Shown here: positions 15,896-24,109 of the stretch, one piece after another
How the letters are laid out: every line of letters begins with the position of its first letter
How positions within the stretch are numbered: the stretch's first letter is position 1
NCBI GenBank assembly: GCA_963931105.1
Contig: OZ007004.1
Span: 2,046,001-2,110,000, forward strand
Direction of reading: 5' to 3'
Length of the DNA: 64,000 nt
Source of the DNA: UMGS1590 sp900552455
GTDB taxonomy: Bacteria; Bacillota; Peptococcia; Peptococcales; Peptococcaceae
Made by a program: the position numbers and the translations under genes
The notes under the pieces: generated by a model
What the model saw: only the letters and a program-made list of their open reading frames with translations
Database searches by the model: none
Told to the model about the DNA's origin: nothing

Positions 15896-16044
15896 TGGGA
15901 AAAAATCTCTACGAAACGCCGCGCGATATGAATAAGTGGCACACCCAAAAGGATAGCCACGAAAAAACGCACACGTCTACTGTAGACGATAAAAAAGCGC
16001 ATCTCGAAGAACTGCGAAAGCGCTTTCAGAAGAATAAAAAATGA
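15895..16044 (+). CDS. Small basic protein of unknown function (49 aa)
   Basis: A 49-codon frame starts at ATG overlapping the thiI stop (TAATG), with GGAGATG upstream within thiI. The product (MGKNLYETPRDMNKWHTQKD at the front, ending LRKRFQKNKK) is hydrophilic, rich in Lys, His and Asp, and likely has one C-terminal helix. I do not recognise a family. The tight overlap, good RBS position and the terminator immediately after the stop support a real gene in the thiI transcript. Confidence 0.6.
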   Translation: MGKNLYETPRDMNKWHTQKDSHEKTHTSTVDDKKAHLEELRKRFQKNKK

Positions 16045-16048
16045 TAGA

Positions 16049-16096
16049 AAAATCCCGCTGGGAAATGCAGATATAATGCGCTTCCAGCGGGATTTT
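16049..16096. terminator. Bidirectional terminator between the thiI transcript and menA
   Basis: aaaatcccgctgg (16049-16061) pairs with ccagcgggatttt (16084-16096), giving A/T tails on both sides for two convergent genes. Confidence 0.88.
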
Positions 16097-16100
16097 GTGT

Positions 16101-17012
16101 TTAGCCGAATATTGCCTTCCAGACTGCCTGCAACAGGATGGCGAGGATGTAGAGCAGGCCAAAATTTTTCAGCGTTTTTGAGCAGTACATCATGCCGCGC
16201 ATCATTTTCTTCGGAGATTTTCCTTTGCTGTAGCGATAGGAATTGATGCAGTTGATGGCATAGAGGACGGAGAGCAGCGGCAGGAGGATGAAAAGATTCA
16301 TGCCGTAGCTCAGAAGAACGAAAAGCCAGACGTAGCAGAAGGCAAAGCCAAAGGTCATGAAGAGCACGGTGCGGTCGTGGCCAAAAAGAATGGCCAGGGT
16401 ACGACGGCCGTTGGCTTTGTCAGCGACGCGGTCACGCAGACTGTTGGCGGTGAGCAGGAGGCCGACGAGCATGACGAGCGGCAGGCTGACTGCGAAAGAA
16501 TAGAGAGTGATGTGTCCGGTCTGTGTGAAATAAGCGATCATGCTGAAGCCTGAGCCGAAGAGAAATCCTGCGAAAAGCTCACCGTATGGTGTGCGCGAGA
16601 TCGGATAAGGGCCGCCGGTGTAGCAGTAGCCGATGACGAGACAGACGGCACCGATCACAAGAAGTCCCCACGAGGAATTGGCGGCTAGGATGATGCCGAG
16701 CACACCGCAGATGGCGTAGATCACAAATGCGGCAATCAGCACATTGCGTGGTGAGATGCCTTCGCGCACAATGGCACCGCCAATACCGACGGATTCTTCG
16801 GTGTCGAGCCCATTTTTGAAATCAAAATATTCATTGAAAAGATTCGTGGCGATCTGGATCAGCGCGGCGCAGAGCACCATGATGATCGCCAGAAGGGGAT
16901 GGAAAATGCCTTCCGCATAGATGGCAAAGCAGACGCCGAAAACGGCAGGAATGACACTTGCCGGCAATGTGTGCGGACGCGTGAGCTTCCAATAATAATC
17001 AAATGATTGCAT
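16101..17012 (-). CDS. menA: 1,4-dihydroxy-2-naphthoate polyprenyltransferase
   Basis: A UbiA-family integral membrane prenyltransferase of 303 residues with about eight or nine membrane helices. The prenyl-diphosphate/Mg motif NEYFDFKNGLD is present in the first cytoplasmic loop. The front (KLTRPHTLPASVIPAVFG) is typical of MenA, which attaches the polyprenyl chain to DHNA to make demethylmenaquinone. Other men genes are absent from the window, but a probable two-subunit polyprenyl diphosphate synthase lies at 29477-31101. It is transcribed alone, convergent with thiI. Confidence 0.9.
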   Translation of the reverse strand: MQSFDYYWKLTRPHTLPASVIPAVFGVCFAIYAEGIFHPLLAIIMVLCAALIQIATNLFNEYFDFKNGLDTEESVGIGGAIVREGISPRNVLIAAFVIYAICGVLGIILAANSSWGLLVIGAVCLVIGYCYTGGPYPISRTPYGELFAGFLFGSGFSMIAYFTQTGHITLYSFAVSLPLVMLVGLLLTANSLRDRVADKANGRRTLAILFGHDRTVLFMTFGFAFCYVWLFVLLSYGMNLFILLPLLSVLYAINCINSYRYSKGKSPKKMMRGMMYCSKTLKNFGLLYILAILLQAVWKAIFG

Positions 17013-17204
17013 AGTCGATTCTCCTTCACGCTTTACTTTATTAGATGGTGGACATCAGAGCGTCACAGTTTCTATGCATTATTTTACCTATTCTTAAGAC
17101 ATAATGCTATAGAAATGTGTGAATTTTCGTCAATTGATTGAGAAAATATAAAGCAAGTCTAAAATTTGTTAATCTTTTTTTAGAAGTTGTGAGGGGTTAT
17201 TTTG

Positions 17205-17233
17205 TTGCCACCCCACAGTTCTTTTGTTATAAT
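17205..17233 (+). promoter_or_regulatory. Strong sigma-70-type promoter for the ferredoxin gene
   Basis: TTGCCA and a consensus TATAAT are separated by 17 bp and lie 34 bp before the ferredoxin ATG. This is among the closest matches to consensus in the window, fitting an abundant electron carrier. The rest of the menA-ferredoxin gap (17013-17204) is AT-rich with nothing else recognisable. Confidence 0.85.
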
Positions 17234-17266
17234 GGGTTCAAATCCATAGAATAAGAGGTGTTAAAT

Positions 17267-17443
17267 ATGGCTTACGTAGTTGATAGTTCTGCTTGCATTT
17301 CCTGCGGTGCATGCGAAGGCGAATGCCCAGTCGGCGCTATTGCTGATAGCGGTGATGGTACCCGCGCAATCGACGCTGGTTCCTGCATTTCCTGCGGTAG
17401 CTGCGCAAGTGTTTGCCCAGCCGGCGCAATCGCTGCAGAATAA
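17267..17443 (+). CDS. Clostridial-type 2[4Fe-4S] ferredoxin
   Basis: A 58-residue acidic protein with two CxxCxxCxxxCP cluster motifs (CISCGACEGECP and CISCGSCASVCP), each followed by a Gly-Ala-Ile turn. The two halves repeat one another, also at DNA level. It is a low-potential electron carrier for enzymes such as pyruvate:ferredoxin oxidoreductase and hydrogenase. AGAGGTG before the ATG sets the start, 9 nt inside the longest open frame. It has its own strong promoter and terminator, so it is a single-gene transcript. Confidence 0.97.
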   Translation: MAYVVDSSACISCGACEGECPVGAIADSGDGTRAIDAGSCISCGSCASVCPAGAIAAE

Positions 17444-17453
17444 GCAATTCGAT

Positions 17454-17487
17454 AAAAGGGCTTATTGCACGTGCGATAAGCCTTTTT
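17454..17487 (+). terminator. Terminator after the ferredoxin gene
   Basis: aaaagggcttattgcac is followed directly by gtgcgataagccttttt, a long stem with one or two G-T pairs and a minimal loop, ending in T5. Confidence 0.85.
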
Positions 17488-17502
17488 AGTCTTGTTTTGA
17501 TC

Positions 17503-18114
17503 ATGAAAAAGAAATTCTATGCAGTGAGAAACGGCAGGGAGACCGGTATTTTTGAAGATTGGGCGACCTGTGAAAAGCAGATCAGAGGATATTCCGGCGC
17601 TGAGTACAAAAGTTTTAAAACAGAGCAGGAAGCGCTGGATTATCTCGGCAAACGATCTGTGAGTGACGATCAAGTTGAGCAGCAATATCCATGTGCCTAT
17701 ATCGACGGCAGCTATGATCGTCTGTCGCACCGCTTTTCCTATGGTGCTGTGATCATGACGGCACCAGGATGTGAAGAACATTTTTCAAAGGCGTTTGAGG
17801 ATCCGGCGCTTGCAGATATGCGCAATGTTGCTGGAGAGATCAAAGGCAGTGAGTTCGCCATTTCGTATGCCCTTGAGCAGGGCTGGCCGAAGATATCCAT
17901 CTATTATGATTACAGCGGCATCGAAAAATGGGCGATGGGAGAATGGAAGAGGAATTTACCGGCGACACAGGCTTATTTTGTGTTTTGTCAGAATGCATTT
18001 CAGCAAGTAAATGTGCAATTTATAAAAGTCAAGAGCCATTCAGGGAACACCTACAATGATATGGCCGACGCGTTGGCGCGGAAGGCGCTAAATTTAGTAT
18101 CGATCGGAGTGTAA
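17503..18114 (+). CDS. rnhA: Ribonuclease HI with N-terminal viroplasmin-type domain
   Basis: The 203-residue protein has a short hybrid-binding (Caulimovirus viroplasmin-like) domain at residues 3-48 (KFYAVRNGRETGIFEDW) and an RNase H fold after residue 60. Catalytic acids are visible: Asp in AYIDGSYD, Glu in AGEIKGSE, Asp in IYYDYSGIEKW and Asp in NDMADALARKAL. It degrades RNA in RNA/DNA hybrids, complementing RNase HII in this window. The ATG lies just after the ferredoxin terminator and has only a weak RBS, so expression may be low. The M23 gene begins 2 bp after its stop. Confidence 0.9.
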   Translation: MKKKFYAVRNGRETGIFEDWATCEKQIRGYSGAEYKSFKTEQEALDYLGKRSVSDDQVEQQYPCAYIDGSYDRLSHRFSYGAVIMTAPGCEEHFSKAFEDPALADMRNVAGEIKGSEFAISYALEQGWPKISIYYDYSGIEKWAMGEWKRNLPATQAYFVFCQNAFQQVNVQFIKVKSHSGNTYNDMADALARKALNLVSIGV

Positions 18115-18116
18115 GG

Positions 18117-19340
18117 ATGAGTTTTAAGAGAAAAGTAGCCAGCTCGCTTGTCTTGTCTCTTGGGATCACTTCTGTGGTGGCTTCGCCACTCTTTGCAGAA
18201 TCTATCTCAGACCTGCAGGATGAACAGGCGACAATCAAGAATTCTATTGAAGAAAAACAGGGCGAATTGGACAGCAATTCTTCTCAGAAATCTGAGACTG
18301 TAGCAAAGATCAAAGAGATCAGCGACTCGATCAATGCGACTCAGCAGAAAATCGCATCTTTCACGTCCCAGATCTCTGATCAGGAAGCTGCGATCGCTGA
18401 AACCAATGCGCAGATCACTGAAACTGAGGCGAAGCTGGCCAAGGCTCAGGAGAGCCTGAACGATCGCCTCGTCACTATCTACAAAGATGGCAACGTGAAC
18501 TATCTGGAAGTTCTGTTCCAGTCGGAAGACTTTTCTGATTTTCTGACGCGTTTTGAATATCTTTCCTACATCACCAAGCGCGACAAGAATCTTGTTGAAG
18601 AGGTCAAGTCTGTGAAAGCGCAGCTGGAAACCCAGAAGGCTACGCTCGAACAGCAGCTGGCTTCTCTGAATGCGCTGAAGAGCGAAGAAGAGGGCGTGAA
18701 GGCGCTCCTCGAAGAACAGCAGAGTCAGCAGGAAAGTGTTTACGCTGAGCTGGAAAAAGACGAAGCAGCCATCAAGGAAACCATCGCAGCCATGCAGGCA
18801 ACCTCTGACGAGATCGGCAAGAAGATCGCTGATCTTCAGGCTCAGGAAGAAGCGAAGAGAGCTGCCGCTGCCGCTGCTGCCAACCAGTCCAACGGCGCTG
18901 TGACCGCAGCCGCTGCAGATGCGTCGAGCTACGAGGTGACTTCTGCCGGGTCTGGCGTATGGCCAGCACCTGCCAGCCACACGATCACCAGTAATTATGG
19001 CGGTCGTTCCTATCCGCTGGATGGCAGCTACAACTACCATCTGGGGACAGACATCGGTGCTTCCTATGGGACGCCGGTCGTTTCCTATCAGGCTGGGACT
19101 GTGCTCATCGCTTCCTACCACTGGAGTTATGGCAACTATGTTGTCGTTGACCACGGCAATGGGCTGAGCACCCTGTATGCCCACATGTCGGCATTGACTG
19201 TCAGCGCTGGTCAGAGTGTCAGTGCCGGTCAGCAGGTTGGGCTTGTCGGTTCCACTGGTTCGAGTACCGGCCCACACTTACATTTTGAGGTGCGTATCAA
19301 TGGGTCCAACGTTGACCCGGCACCATATCTTGGTATCTAA
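18117..19340 (+). CDS. Exported M23 peptidase with coiled coil (EnvC/PcsB-like cell-wall hydrolase)
   Basis: A 407-residue protein. A signal peptide ends near residue 27 (VASPLFA-ES). Residues 30-250 form a long heptad-rich coiled coil with an Ala-rich stretch. Residues 300-400 are an M23/LytM domain with all metal ligands: HLGTDIG, YAHM and HLHFE. It should cleave peptidoglycan cross-bridges. The coiled coil resembles that of EnvC and PcsB, which bind FtsX; ftsEX lies 7 kb downstream instead of adjacent. The start overlaps the end region of rnhA by spacing only 2 bp. Confidence 0.92.
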   Translation: MSFKRKVASSLVLSLGITSVVASPLFAESISDLQDEQATIKNSIEEKQGELDSNSSQKSETVAKIKEISDSINATQQKIASFTSQISDQEAAIAETNAQITETEAKLAKAQESLNDRLVTIYKDGNVNYLEVLFQSEDFSDFLTRFEYLSYITKRDKNLVEEVKSVKAQLETQKATLEQQLASLNALKSEEEGVKALLEEQQSQQESVYAELEKDEAAIKETIAAMQATSDEIGKKIADLQAQEEAKRAAAAAAANQSNGAVTAAAADASSYEVTSAGSGVWPAPASHTITSNYGGRSYPLDGSYNYHLGTDIGASYGTPVVSYQAGTVLIASYHWSYGNYVVVDHGNGLSTLYAHMSALTVSAGQSVSAGQQVGLVGSTGSSTGPHLHFEVRINGSNVDPAPYLGI

Positions 19341-19346
19341 ATGCTA

Positions 19347-19385
19347 GAAGCTCTGAAAGACCGCTCTCTTTCAGAGCTTCTTTCT
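19347..19385 (+). terminator. Terminator after the M23 gene
   Basis: gaagctctgaaaga and tctttcagagcttc form a perfect 14-bp stem with a 6-nt loop, followed by tttct. Confidence 0.9.
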
Positions 19386-19413
19386 GGATTATAGGATCAG
19401 AGGAGAACAGAGC

Positions 19414-19683
19414 ATGAGCTTAAATAAGAAAGAGATCAAAGAGTTAAAGGCCATGGCCCAGGAGATCAAACCAAAGATCCTCGTCGGCAAAAATGGTCTC
19501 ACAGAAGGCACGCTGCAGTCTATCGACGAGGTTCTGACGGCTGACGAGATCGTCAAGATCAAATTCCTCAATAACAGCATCGATATCGACCAGGAACTGT
19601 GCGAAGATCTTGCAGCGGAGCTGGACGCAGAATTTGTTCAGAAAATCGGGCGCGTGGTTGTTTTATACCGCGAAACACTGTAA
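19414..19683 (+). CDS. yhbY: CRM-domain RNA-binding protein YhbY
   Basis: An 89-residue single CRM domain with the signature loop GKNG (residues 25-28) and the usual basic first helix (NKKEIKELKAMAQEIKP). YhbY binds pre-50S ribosomal particles and aids large-subunit assembly. The gene begins the proB-nadD-yqeK-rsfS run, a common arrangement in Bacillota. RBS is AGAGGAG. Confidence 0.95.
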   Translation: MSLNKKEIKELKAMAQEIKPKILVGKNGLTEGTLQSIDEVLTADEIVKIKFLNNSIDIDQELCEDLAAELDAEFVQKIGRVVVLYRETL

Positions 19684-19709
19684 AATAATAGATTGGATGG
19701 TCTCAGGGA

Positions 19710-20816
19710 ATGAGTGCAAACAAAAGAATCGTTGTGAAGGTTGGGACCAGCTCGGTGACCCATCCCAACGGAACCATTAACTTAAAATTTATTGACAAGC
19801 TTTGCGCCGCTTTGACGGATCTCAAAAACGAGGGCAACGATGTCATCCTTGTGACCTCCGGCGCTGTTGGTGTTGGCAAGTATCGCATGAATCTGCAGGA
19901 CAAACAGCTCACGATCAGTGAAAAGCAGGCAATGGCTGCGATCGGACAGGGGTTGCTGTTACATATCTATGAGAAAAACTTCCTTGAGTACGGGCAGATG
20001 TCGGCGCAGCTTTTGCTGACGCGAGAGGACATCAAGATCAGGCGGCGTTTTCTCAACGCGCGCAACACACTGCTCGAGCTCTTGAAGCTGGGCGTGATCC
20101 CGATCGTCAATGAAAACGACAGTGTTGCCAATGATGAGATCCAGTTTGGCGACAACGACACGCTTGCCGCGCTCGTTGCTGTTTTGTCCGATGCGGATAT
20201 GGCGGTGCTTTTCACCGACATCGACGGACTGTACACGGCGAATCCAGCGCTTAAAAAAGATGCCAAAAAGATTGACGTGGTCGAAAAGATCACGGAGGAG
20301 ATTGAGATCATGGCCGGATCGGCGATCTCAAAGGTCGGCACCGGCGGCATGCGCACGAAGATCGAGGCAGCAAAGATCGCGACCAACGCTGGCATTGCGA
20401 TGGTCGTGGCGTCGCGAAACGAGGTTGGCATGCTTCATGAGATCGTTGCCGGCAAAAAGATCGGCACGCTTTTCAAGGCGACGCACCGTCCGCTGCACGC
20501 GCGAAAATCCTGGATCCTTTACGGCTCTGAAGCGGAGGGGGTCGTCGTTGTTGACGACGGCGCCAAACGTGCGCTGCAGGAAAAAGGTCGCTCCCTTCTG
20601 CCGAGCGGGATCGTAGATGTGCAGGGAGATTTTGATCGCGGTGCGATCGTTGCCATTGCAGATTTGCAGGGAAATCGCTTTGCAAAAGGGATCACGAATT
20701 ATTCTTCCCTGTTCGTGGAGCGGATCAAGGGCCTGAAAAGCGACTGCATCACCCAAAAATATCTGGATTATACGGAGGAAGAGGTCATCCACAGGGATAA
20801 TCTCGGTCTCCTGTGA
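19710..20816 (+). CDS. proB: Glutamate 5-kinase with PUA domain
   Basis: First enzyme of proline synthesis, phosphorylating glutamate. Residues 1-255 are an amino-acid kinase domain (VVKVGTSSV for the phosphate loop, then VTSGAVGVG) and 275-360 a PUA domain. At 368 residues it is full length. The proA partner, often adjacent, is not present here; nadD follows directly. Feedback inhibition by proline is known for the family. Confidence 0.96.
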   Translation: MSANKRIVVKVGTSSVTHPNGTINLKFIDKLCAALTDLKNEGNDVILVTSGAVGVGKYRMNLQDKQLTISEKQAMAAIGQGLLLHIYEKNFLEYGQMSAQLLLTREDIKIRRRFLNARNTLLELLKLGVIPIVNENDSVANDEIQFGDNDTLAALVAVLSDADMAVLFTDIDGLYTANPALKKDAKKIDVVEKITEEIEIMAGSAISKVGTGGMRTKIEAAKIATNAGIAMVVASRNEVGMLHEIVAGKKIGTLFKATHRPLHARKSWILYGSEAEGVVVVDDGAKRALQEKGRSLLPSGIVDVQGDFDRGAIVAIADLQGNRFAKGITNYSSLFVERIKGLKSDCITQKYLDYTEEEVIHRDNLGLL

Positions 20817-20832
20817 GAGATGAGGAAAGACG

Positions 20833-21429
20833 ATGAAAATAGGATTGTTCGGCGGCACGTTTGACCCCATCCATCTGGGACATGTCGACATGATCCGTCA
20901 GCTTTGCGATCATATGGCGCTGGATAAGGTGCTGTTCATTCCGGCGTATATTCCGCCGCACAAGCACAAGCCGCACATGACGGCGTATCACCATCGTTTC
21001 GCCATGACGGAGCTGGCTGTCGCAGAGGATGCGATGTTTGAGGTTTCTGCTTTCGAGAGCGAGAGCACGCATCCGTCGTACACGCTGCACACGCTGGAGC
21101 ATTTTAAGGCGGTTTTTCCGGAGGATCAGCTATTTTACATCATGGGCGTGGATTCTTTCAACACGATCGAATCCTGGCATCATTGGCAGGAACTTCTGCA
21201 CATGACCAATTATATTGTCATCGACCGGCCGCATAAAACGCTTTCTGTATCACGGGCGACGACCGAGGTGTTGAACGAAAGCCCGTACGATGTTTACTAC
21301 CTGCCGCTGCACACTCTGCCGATCTCGTCGACGATGATCCGCGAGCGGCTGGCTGCTCATGAAGCGGTTGAAGAATTTCTGCCGGCGGCGGTGCTCTCTT
21401 ATATCGAGGACAATCATTTATATCAGTAG
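20833..21429 (+). CDS. nadD: Nicotinate-nucleotide adenylyltransferase
   Basis: The 198-residue enzyme joins nicotinate mononucleotide and ATP to deamido-NAD. Motifs include GGTFDPIHLGH at residues 8-18 and ISSTMIRERL near the end, both nucleotide-binding in this family. It sits 16 bp after proB and directly before yqeK, a conserved grouping. Confidence 0.97.
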   Translation: MKIGLFGGTFDPIHLGHVDMIRQLCDHMALDKVLFIPAYIPPHKHKPHMTAYHHRFAMTELAVAEDAMFEVSAFESESTHPSYTLHTLEHFKAVFPEDQLFYIMGVDSFNTIESWHHWQELLHMTNYIVIDRPHKTLSVSRATTEVLNESPYDVYYLPLHTLPISSTMIRERLAAHEAVEEFLPAAVLSYIEDNHLYQ

Positions 21430-21993
21430 GTGATGGAGATGGATTTTCAAAAGCGCATAAAAAAGCAGCTTTCAAGCAAACGCTATGAACATTCCGTGCG
21501 TGTTGCTGAGACAGCTGTGAAGCTGGCACGACTCCACGGCTGCGATGAAGATAAAGCAGAAATTGCGGGACTTTTGCACGATTATTGCAAGGAATATCCC
21601 AAAGAGGAGCAGGTGCGTATCGCTGTTGAGCATCATCTTTTGAGCAGCCGTGAGGATCTTCTGATGCCGCAGGTGCTGCATGGGCCTGTCGCTTCCTATA
21701 TATTAAAGCAGGAGGGGCTGGTCGATAATGAATCGGTCCTCCAAGCTGTGCGTTACCACACCACTGGGCATCCGGATATGGATACGCTGGCGAAGATTAT
21801 TTTTATTGCTGATTATATTGAACCAGGGCGGAAAACGCCGAATATTGATGATCTGTTTGACATTGCGGCCAGGGATCTTGACGAATGTGTTGTCGAGATC
21901 GTTGATCGCACAACGGTCTACCTGATCGGCAAGCGGCAGATCATCCATGAAGACATGATCAAATTGAGAAACAGAATCTTGAGTAAGGAGTAA
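21430..21993 (+). CDS. yqeK: HD-domain phosphohydrolase YqeK (symmetrical Ap4A hydrolase type)
   Basis: A 187-residue HD-domain protein with His-Ser at the first ligand (YEHSVRVAETAVKLA) and LLHDYCKE for the HD pair. YqeK proteins hydrolyse diadenosine tetraphosphate. The start is uncertain: GTG abuts the nadD stop, with in-frame ATGs 3 and 9 bases later; the shorter forms fit a spacing from the AGG upstream somewhat better. Confidence 0.93.
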   Translation: MMEMDFQKRIKKQLSSKRYEHSVRVAETAVKLARLHGCDEDKAEIAGLLHDYCKEYPKEEQVRIAVEHHLLSSREDLLMPQVLHGPVASYILKQEGLVDNESVLQAVRYHTTGHPDMDTLAKIIFIADYIEPGRKTPNIDDLFDIAARDLDECVVEIVDRTTVYLIGKRQIIHEDMIKLRNRILSKE

Positions 21994-22356
21994 ATGCCTT
22001 CTATGAACAATATTATTGAAGAATTTGTCCGCCTGATGGACATGAACAAATGTGAGGACATCAAGGTGTTGGATATGCGCGGCATCACCTATATCGCCGA
22101 TTATTTCATCATCGCGACGATCAAGAACAAGCCGCACGCAGACATGATCTGCAGAAAGCTGGATGAGCTGAATTTCAAGCTGACAGGCAGCAGCTATTTC
22201 CATGTGGAAGGGAAAGAAGTCGGCGACTGGATGCTGATCGACACCGGCGATGTCATCGTTCACCTCTTCCAGCAGGAAACCCGCGCCTACTACAATCTCG
22301 ATGCGCTCTGGGGCGACGCGGAAGAGATCGATATCTCGTCGCTTTTGACTGAATAA
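21994..22356 (+). CDS. rsfS: Ribosomal silencing factor RsfS
   Basis: A 120-residue protein of the RsfS/DUF143 family that binds ribosomal protein uL14 and blocks subunit joining in starved cells. Recognisable features are VLDMRGITYIADYFIIAT and the later VEGKEVGDWMLIDTGDVIVH. An ATG directly at the yqeK stop and another 9 bases later are both possible; AAGGAG lies 3 or 12 nt away, so neither spacing is ideal. Confidence 0.95.
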   Translation: MPSMNNIIEEFVRLMDMNKCEDIKVLDMRGITYIADYFIIATIKNKPHADMICRKLDELNFKLTGSSYFHVEGKEVGDWMLIDTGDVIVHLFQQETRAYYNLDALWGDAEEIDISSLLTE

Positions 22357-22371
22357 CGGAGGTGTGTGTTC

Positions 22372-23169
22372 TTGACGGTGGGATTTTTCGATTCCGGGAT
22401 CGGTGGCGTTTCCGTATTGGAAAAAGCTACCGTAGTGTTGCCGGATACGGACTTTTTGTTTTACGCAGATCTGGTCCATGTGCCTTACGGAAAGAAAACG
22501 CAGGAAGAGATCGCGCAGTATGTTGACGACGCGGTGGCGTTTTTGCATGCGCACGGCGCTGACATCATCGTGCTCGCCTGCAACACAGCGACGAGCGCGG
22601 CTGCCAAAAAGCTGCGCGCAAAGTACGATTTTCCAATCCTCGGCATGGAGCCAGCGGTTAAGGTGGCATCAAAAGCGCTGGCCGACGACGCCTCGCAGAA
22701 AATCATCGTGACGGCGACGGAGCTGACGCTGAAGCTGGAAAAGCTGGATAACCTGATCCATTCGCTGGGCGTTGACGAGAGCGTGGAAGAGGTGCCGCTG
22801 CAGCGCCTGGTGACATTTGCGGAAAGCGGTGTTTTCGACGGGCCGGAGGTGGAGGACTATCTCCGACAGGCTTTTTCCGGCTGCGATATGAGCCACGCCT
22901 GTGCAGTGGTTCTCGGTTGCACACATTTTACCTTTTATAAAACACTTATCGCGGAGATTGTGTTAAATTTAACAGGTCGAGATATACCTGTGATTGATGG
23001 AAATCAGGGAACCGTCAATTATCTGGCGACGATGGTTGCGGACAGGGGATCGTCCGCAAGACCGCTGGAAGCGCGCGTTCGCTTTTTTGAAAGCGGAACA
23101 GAGGCGCCGTTTGAAAAATATCGCCCTGTCTTAGCAAAAGCGCATATTGAAAATGCAAGGGGAGATTAA
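22372..23169 (+). CDS. murI: Glutamate racemase
   Basis: Makes D-glutamate for peptidoglycan. The two catalytic cysteines are Cys70 in LACNTATS and Cys183 in LGCTHF, with FFDSGIGG at the front. I chose TTG, 9 nt after GGAGG, over a GTG only 3 nt after it, giving 265 residues. The gene extends into the start region of the lipid kinase gene. Confidence 0.93.
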   Translation: MTVGFFDSGIGGVSVLEKATVVLPDTDFLFYADLVHVPYGKKTQEEIAQYVDDAVAFLHAHGADIIVLACNTATSAAAKKLRAKYDFPILGMEPAVKVASKALADDASQKIIVTATELTLKLEKLDNLIHSLGVDESVEEVPLQRLVTFAESGVFDGPEVEDYLRQAFSGCDMSHACAVVLGCTHFTFYKTLIAEIVLNLTGRDIPVIDGNQGTVNYLATMVADRGSSARPLEARVRFFESGTEAPFEKYRPVLAKAHIENARGD

Positions 23170-23170
23170 C

Positions 23171-24073
23171 ATGAAAAAGGCGTTGTTTATTGTTAATCCG
23201 AATGCAGGAAAGATGGCGATCAAGGAGAATCTGATCGACATTCTCAGCAAATTCAACGCTCGCGGCTATGTGACGACAGTTTACATCACGCAGAAAGCCA
23301 ATGATGCGACAGAATACATCAGGGAACGTGGCGAAGGCTACGATCTGATCATTTCCTGCGGTGGTGACGGCACGCTCAACGAGATCCTGCGCGGCATCAC
23401 GGCGACAACGGAGAAGACCTATGCGCCGATCGCCTGCATTCCAGCAGGGACTGTCAACGATTTTGCCCGCTCGCTGGGCATTCCAAGTGACATCCAGGCG
23501 GCGGCAGATACAGTGCTCGATTCTGTGCCGCACAACTATGATTTCGGCATGTTCAACGGCCAGATCTTTAGCTATGTTGCTGCAGCCGGCGCGTTTACGG
23601 AAGTGTCCTATGGCACGCCGCAGTATCTCAAAAATTTACTAGGAAAATATGCCTACTATTTTGAAGCATCCAGAAAGATCACAGATCTGTCCGACGTGTT
23701 TTCGCTGAAGATCGAGATCGACGGCGAAACGACGATCGAAGGAAACTTCATCATGGTCGCTGTGTCAAATTCAAAATCCATCGGCGGATTCCTGCAGTTT
23801 GACGACGACCAGAAATCCATGCTGACCGATGGCAAATTTGAGCTGACGCTGATCCGTCGGCCGGTGACGCCGATCGATCTGCAGAAGCTCGTACATTCGC
23901 TGAACGTGCGCCGCTACGACAACGATTGCATCCGCAGCGTGAAGGGGCGTTCGTTTAAGATCACCGCTGCCAAACCGCTGCCGTGGACGCTGGACGGTGA
24001 ATACGCTGGCGAGTTTGAAGTGGCGGAAATCTCGCTGTATAATGAACGCATTCAGCTGGTTTTTCCAGACTGA
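23171..24073 (+). CDS. Diacylglycerol/lipid kinase of the YegS/DgkB family
   Basis: A 300-residue soluble lipid kinase with the N-terminal ATP domain (VNPNAGKM, then SCGGDGTLNEI, the family glycine loop) and a beta-rich C-terminal domain. Members phosphorylate diacylglycerol or related lipids to recycle membrane phospholipid. ATG with AGGGGAG upstream and 1 bp after the murI stop gives the start; it is likely co-transcribed with murI. Exact substrate is not evident. Confidence 0.88.
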   Translation: MKKALFIVNPNAGKMAIKENLIDILSKFNARGYVTTVYITQKANDATEYIRERGEGYDLIISCGGDGTLNEILRGITATTEKTYAPIACIPAGTVNDFARSLGIPSDIQAAADTVLDSVPHNYDFGMFNGQIFSYVAAAGAFTEVSYGTPQYLKNLLGKYAYYFEASRKITDLSDVFSLKIEIDGETTIEGNFIMVAVSNSKSIGGFLQFDDDQKSMLTDGKFELTLIRRPVTPIDLQKLVHSLNVRRYDNDCIRSVKGRSFKITAAKPLPWTLDGEYAGEFEVAEISLYNERIQLVFPD

Positions 24074-24109
24074 GGCTTGATTATTTTTTTATAGAAAGGA
24101 CCATTTTAC

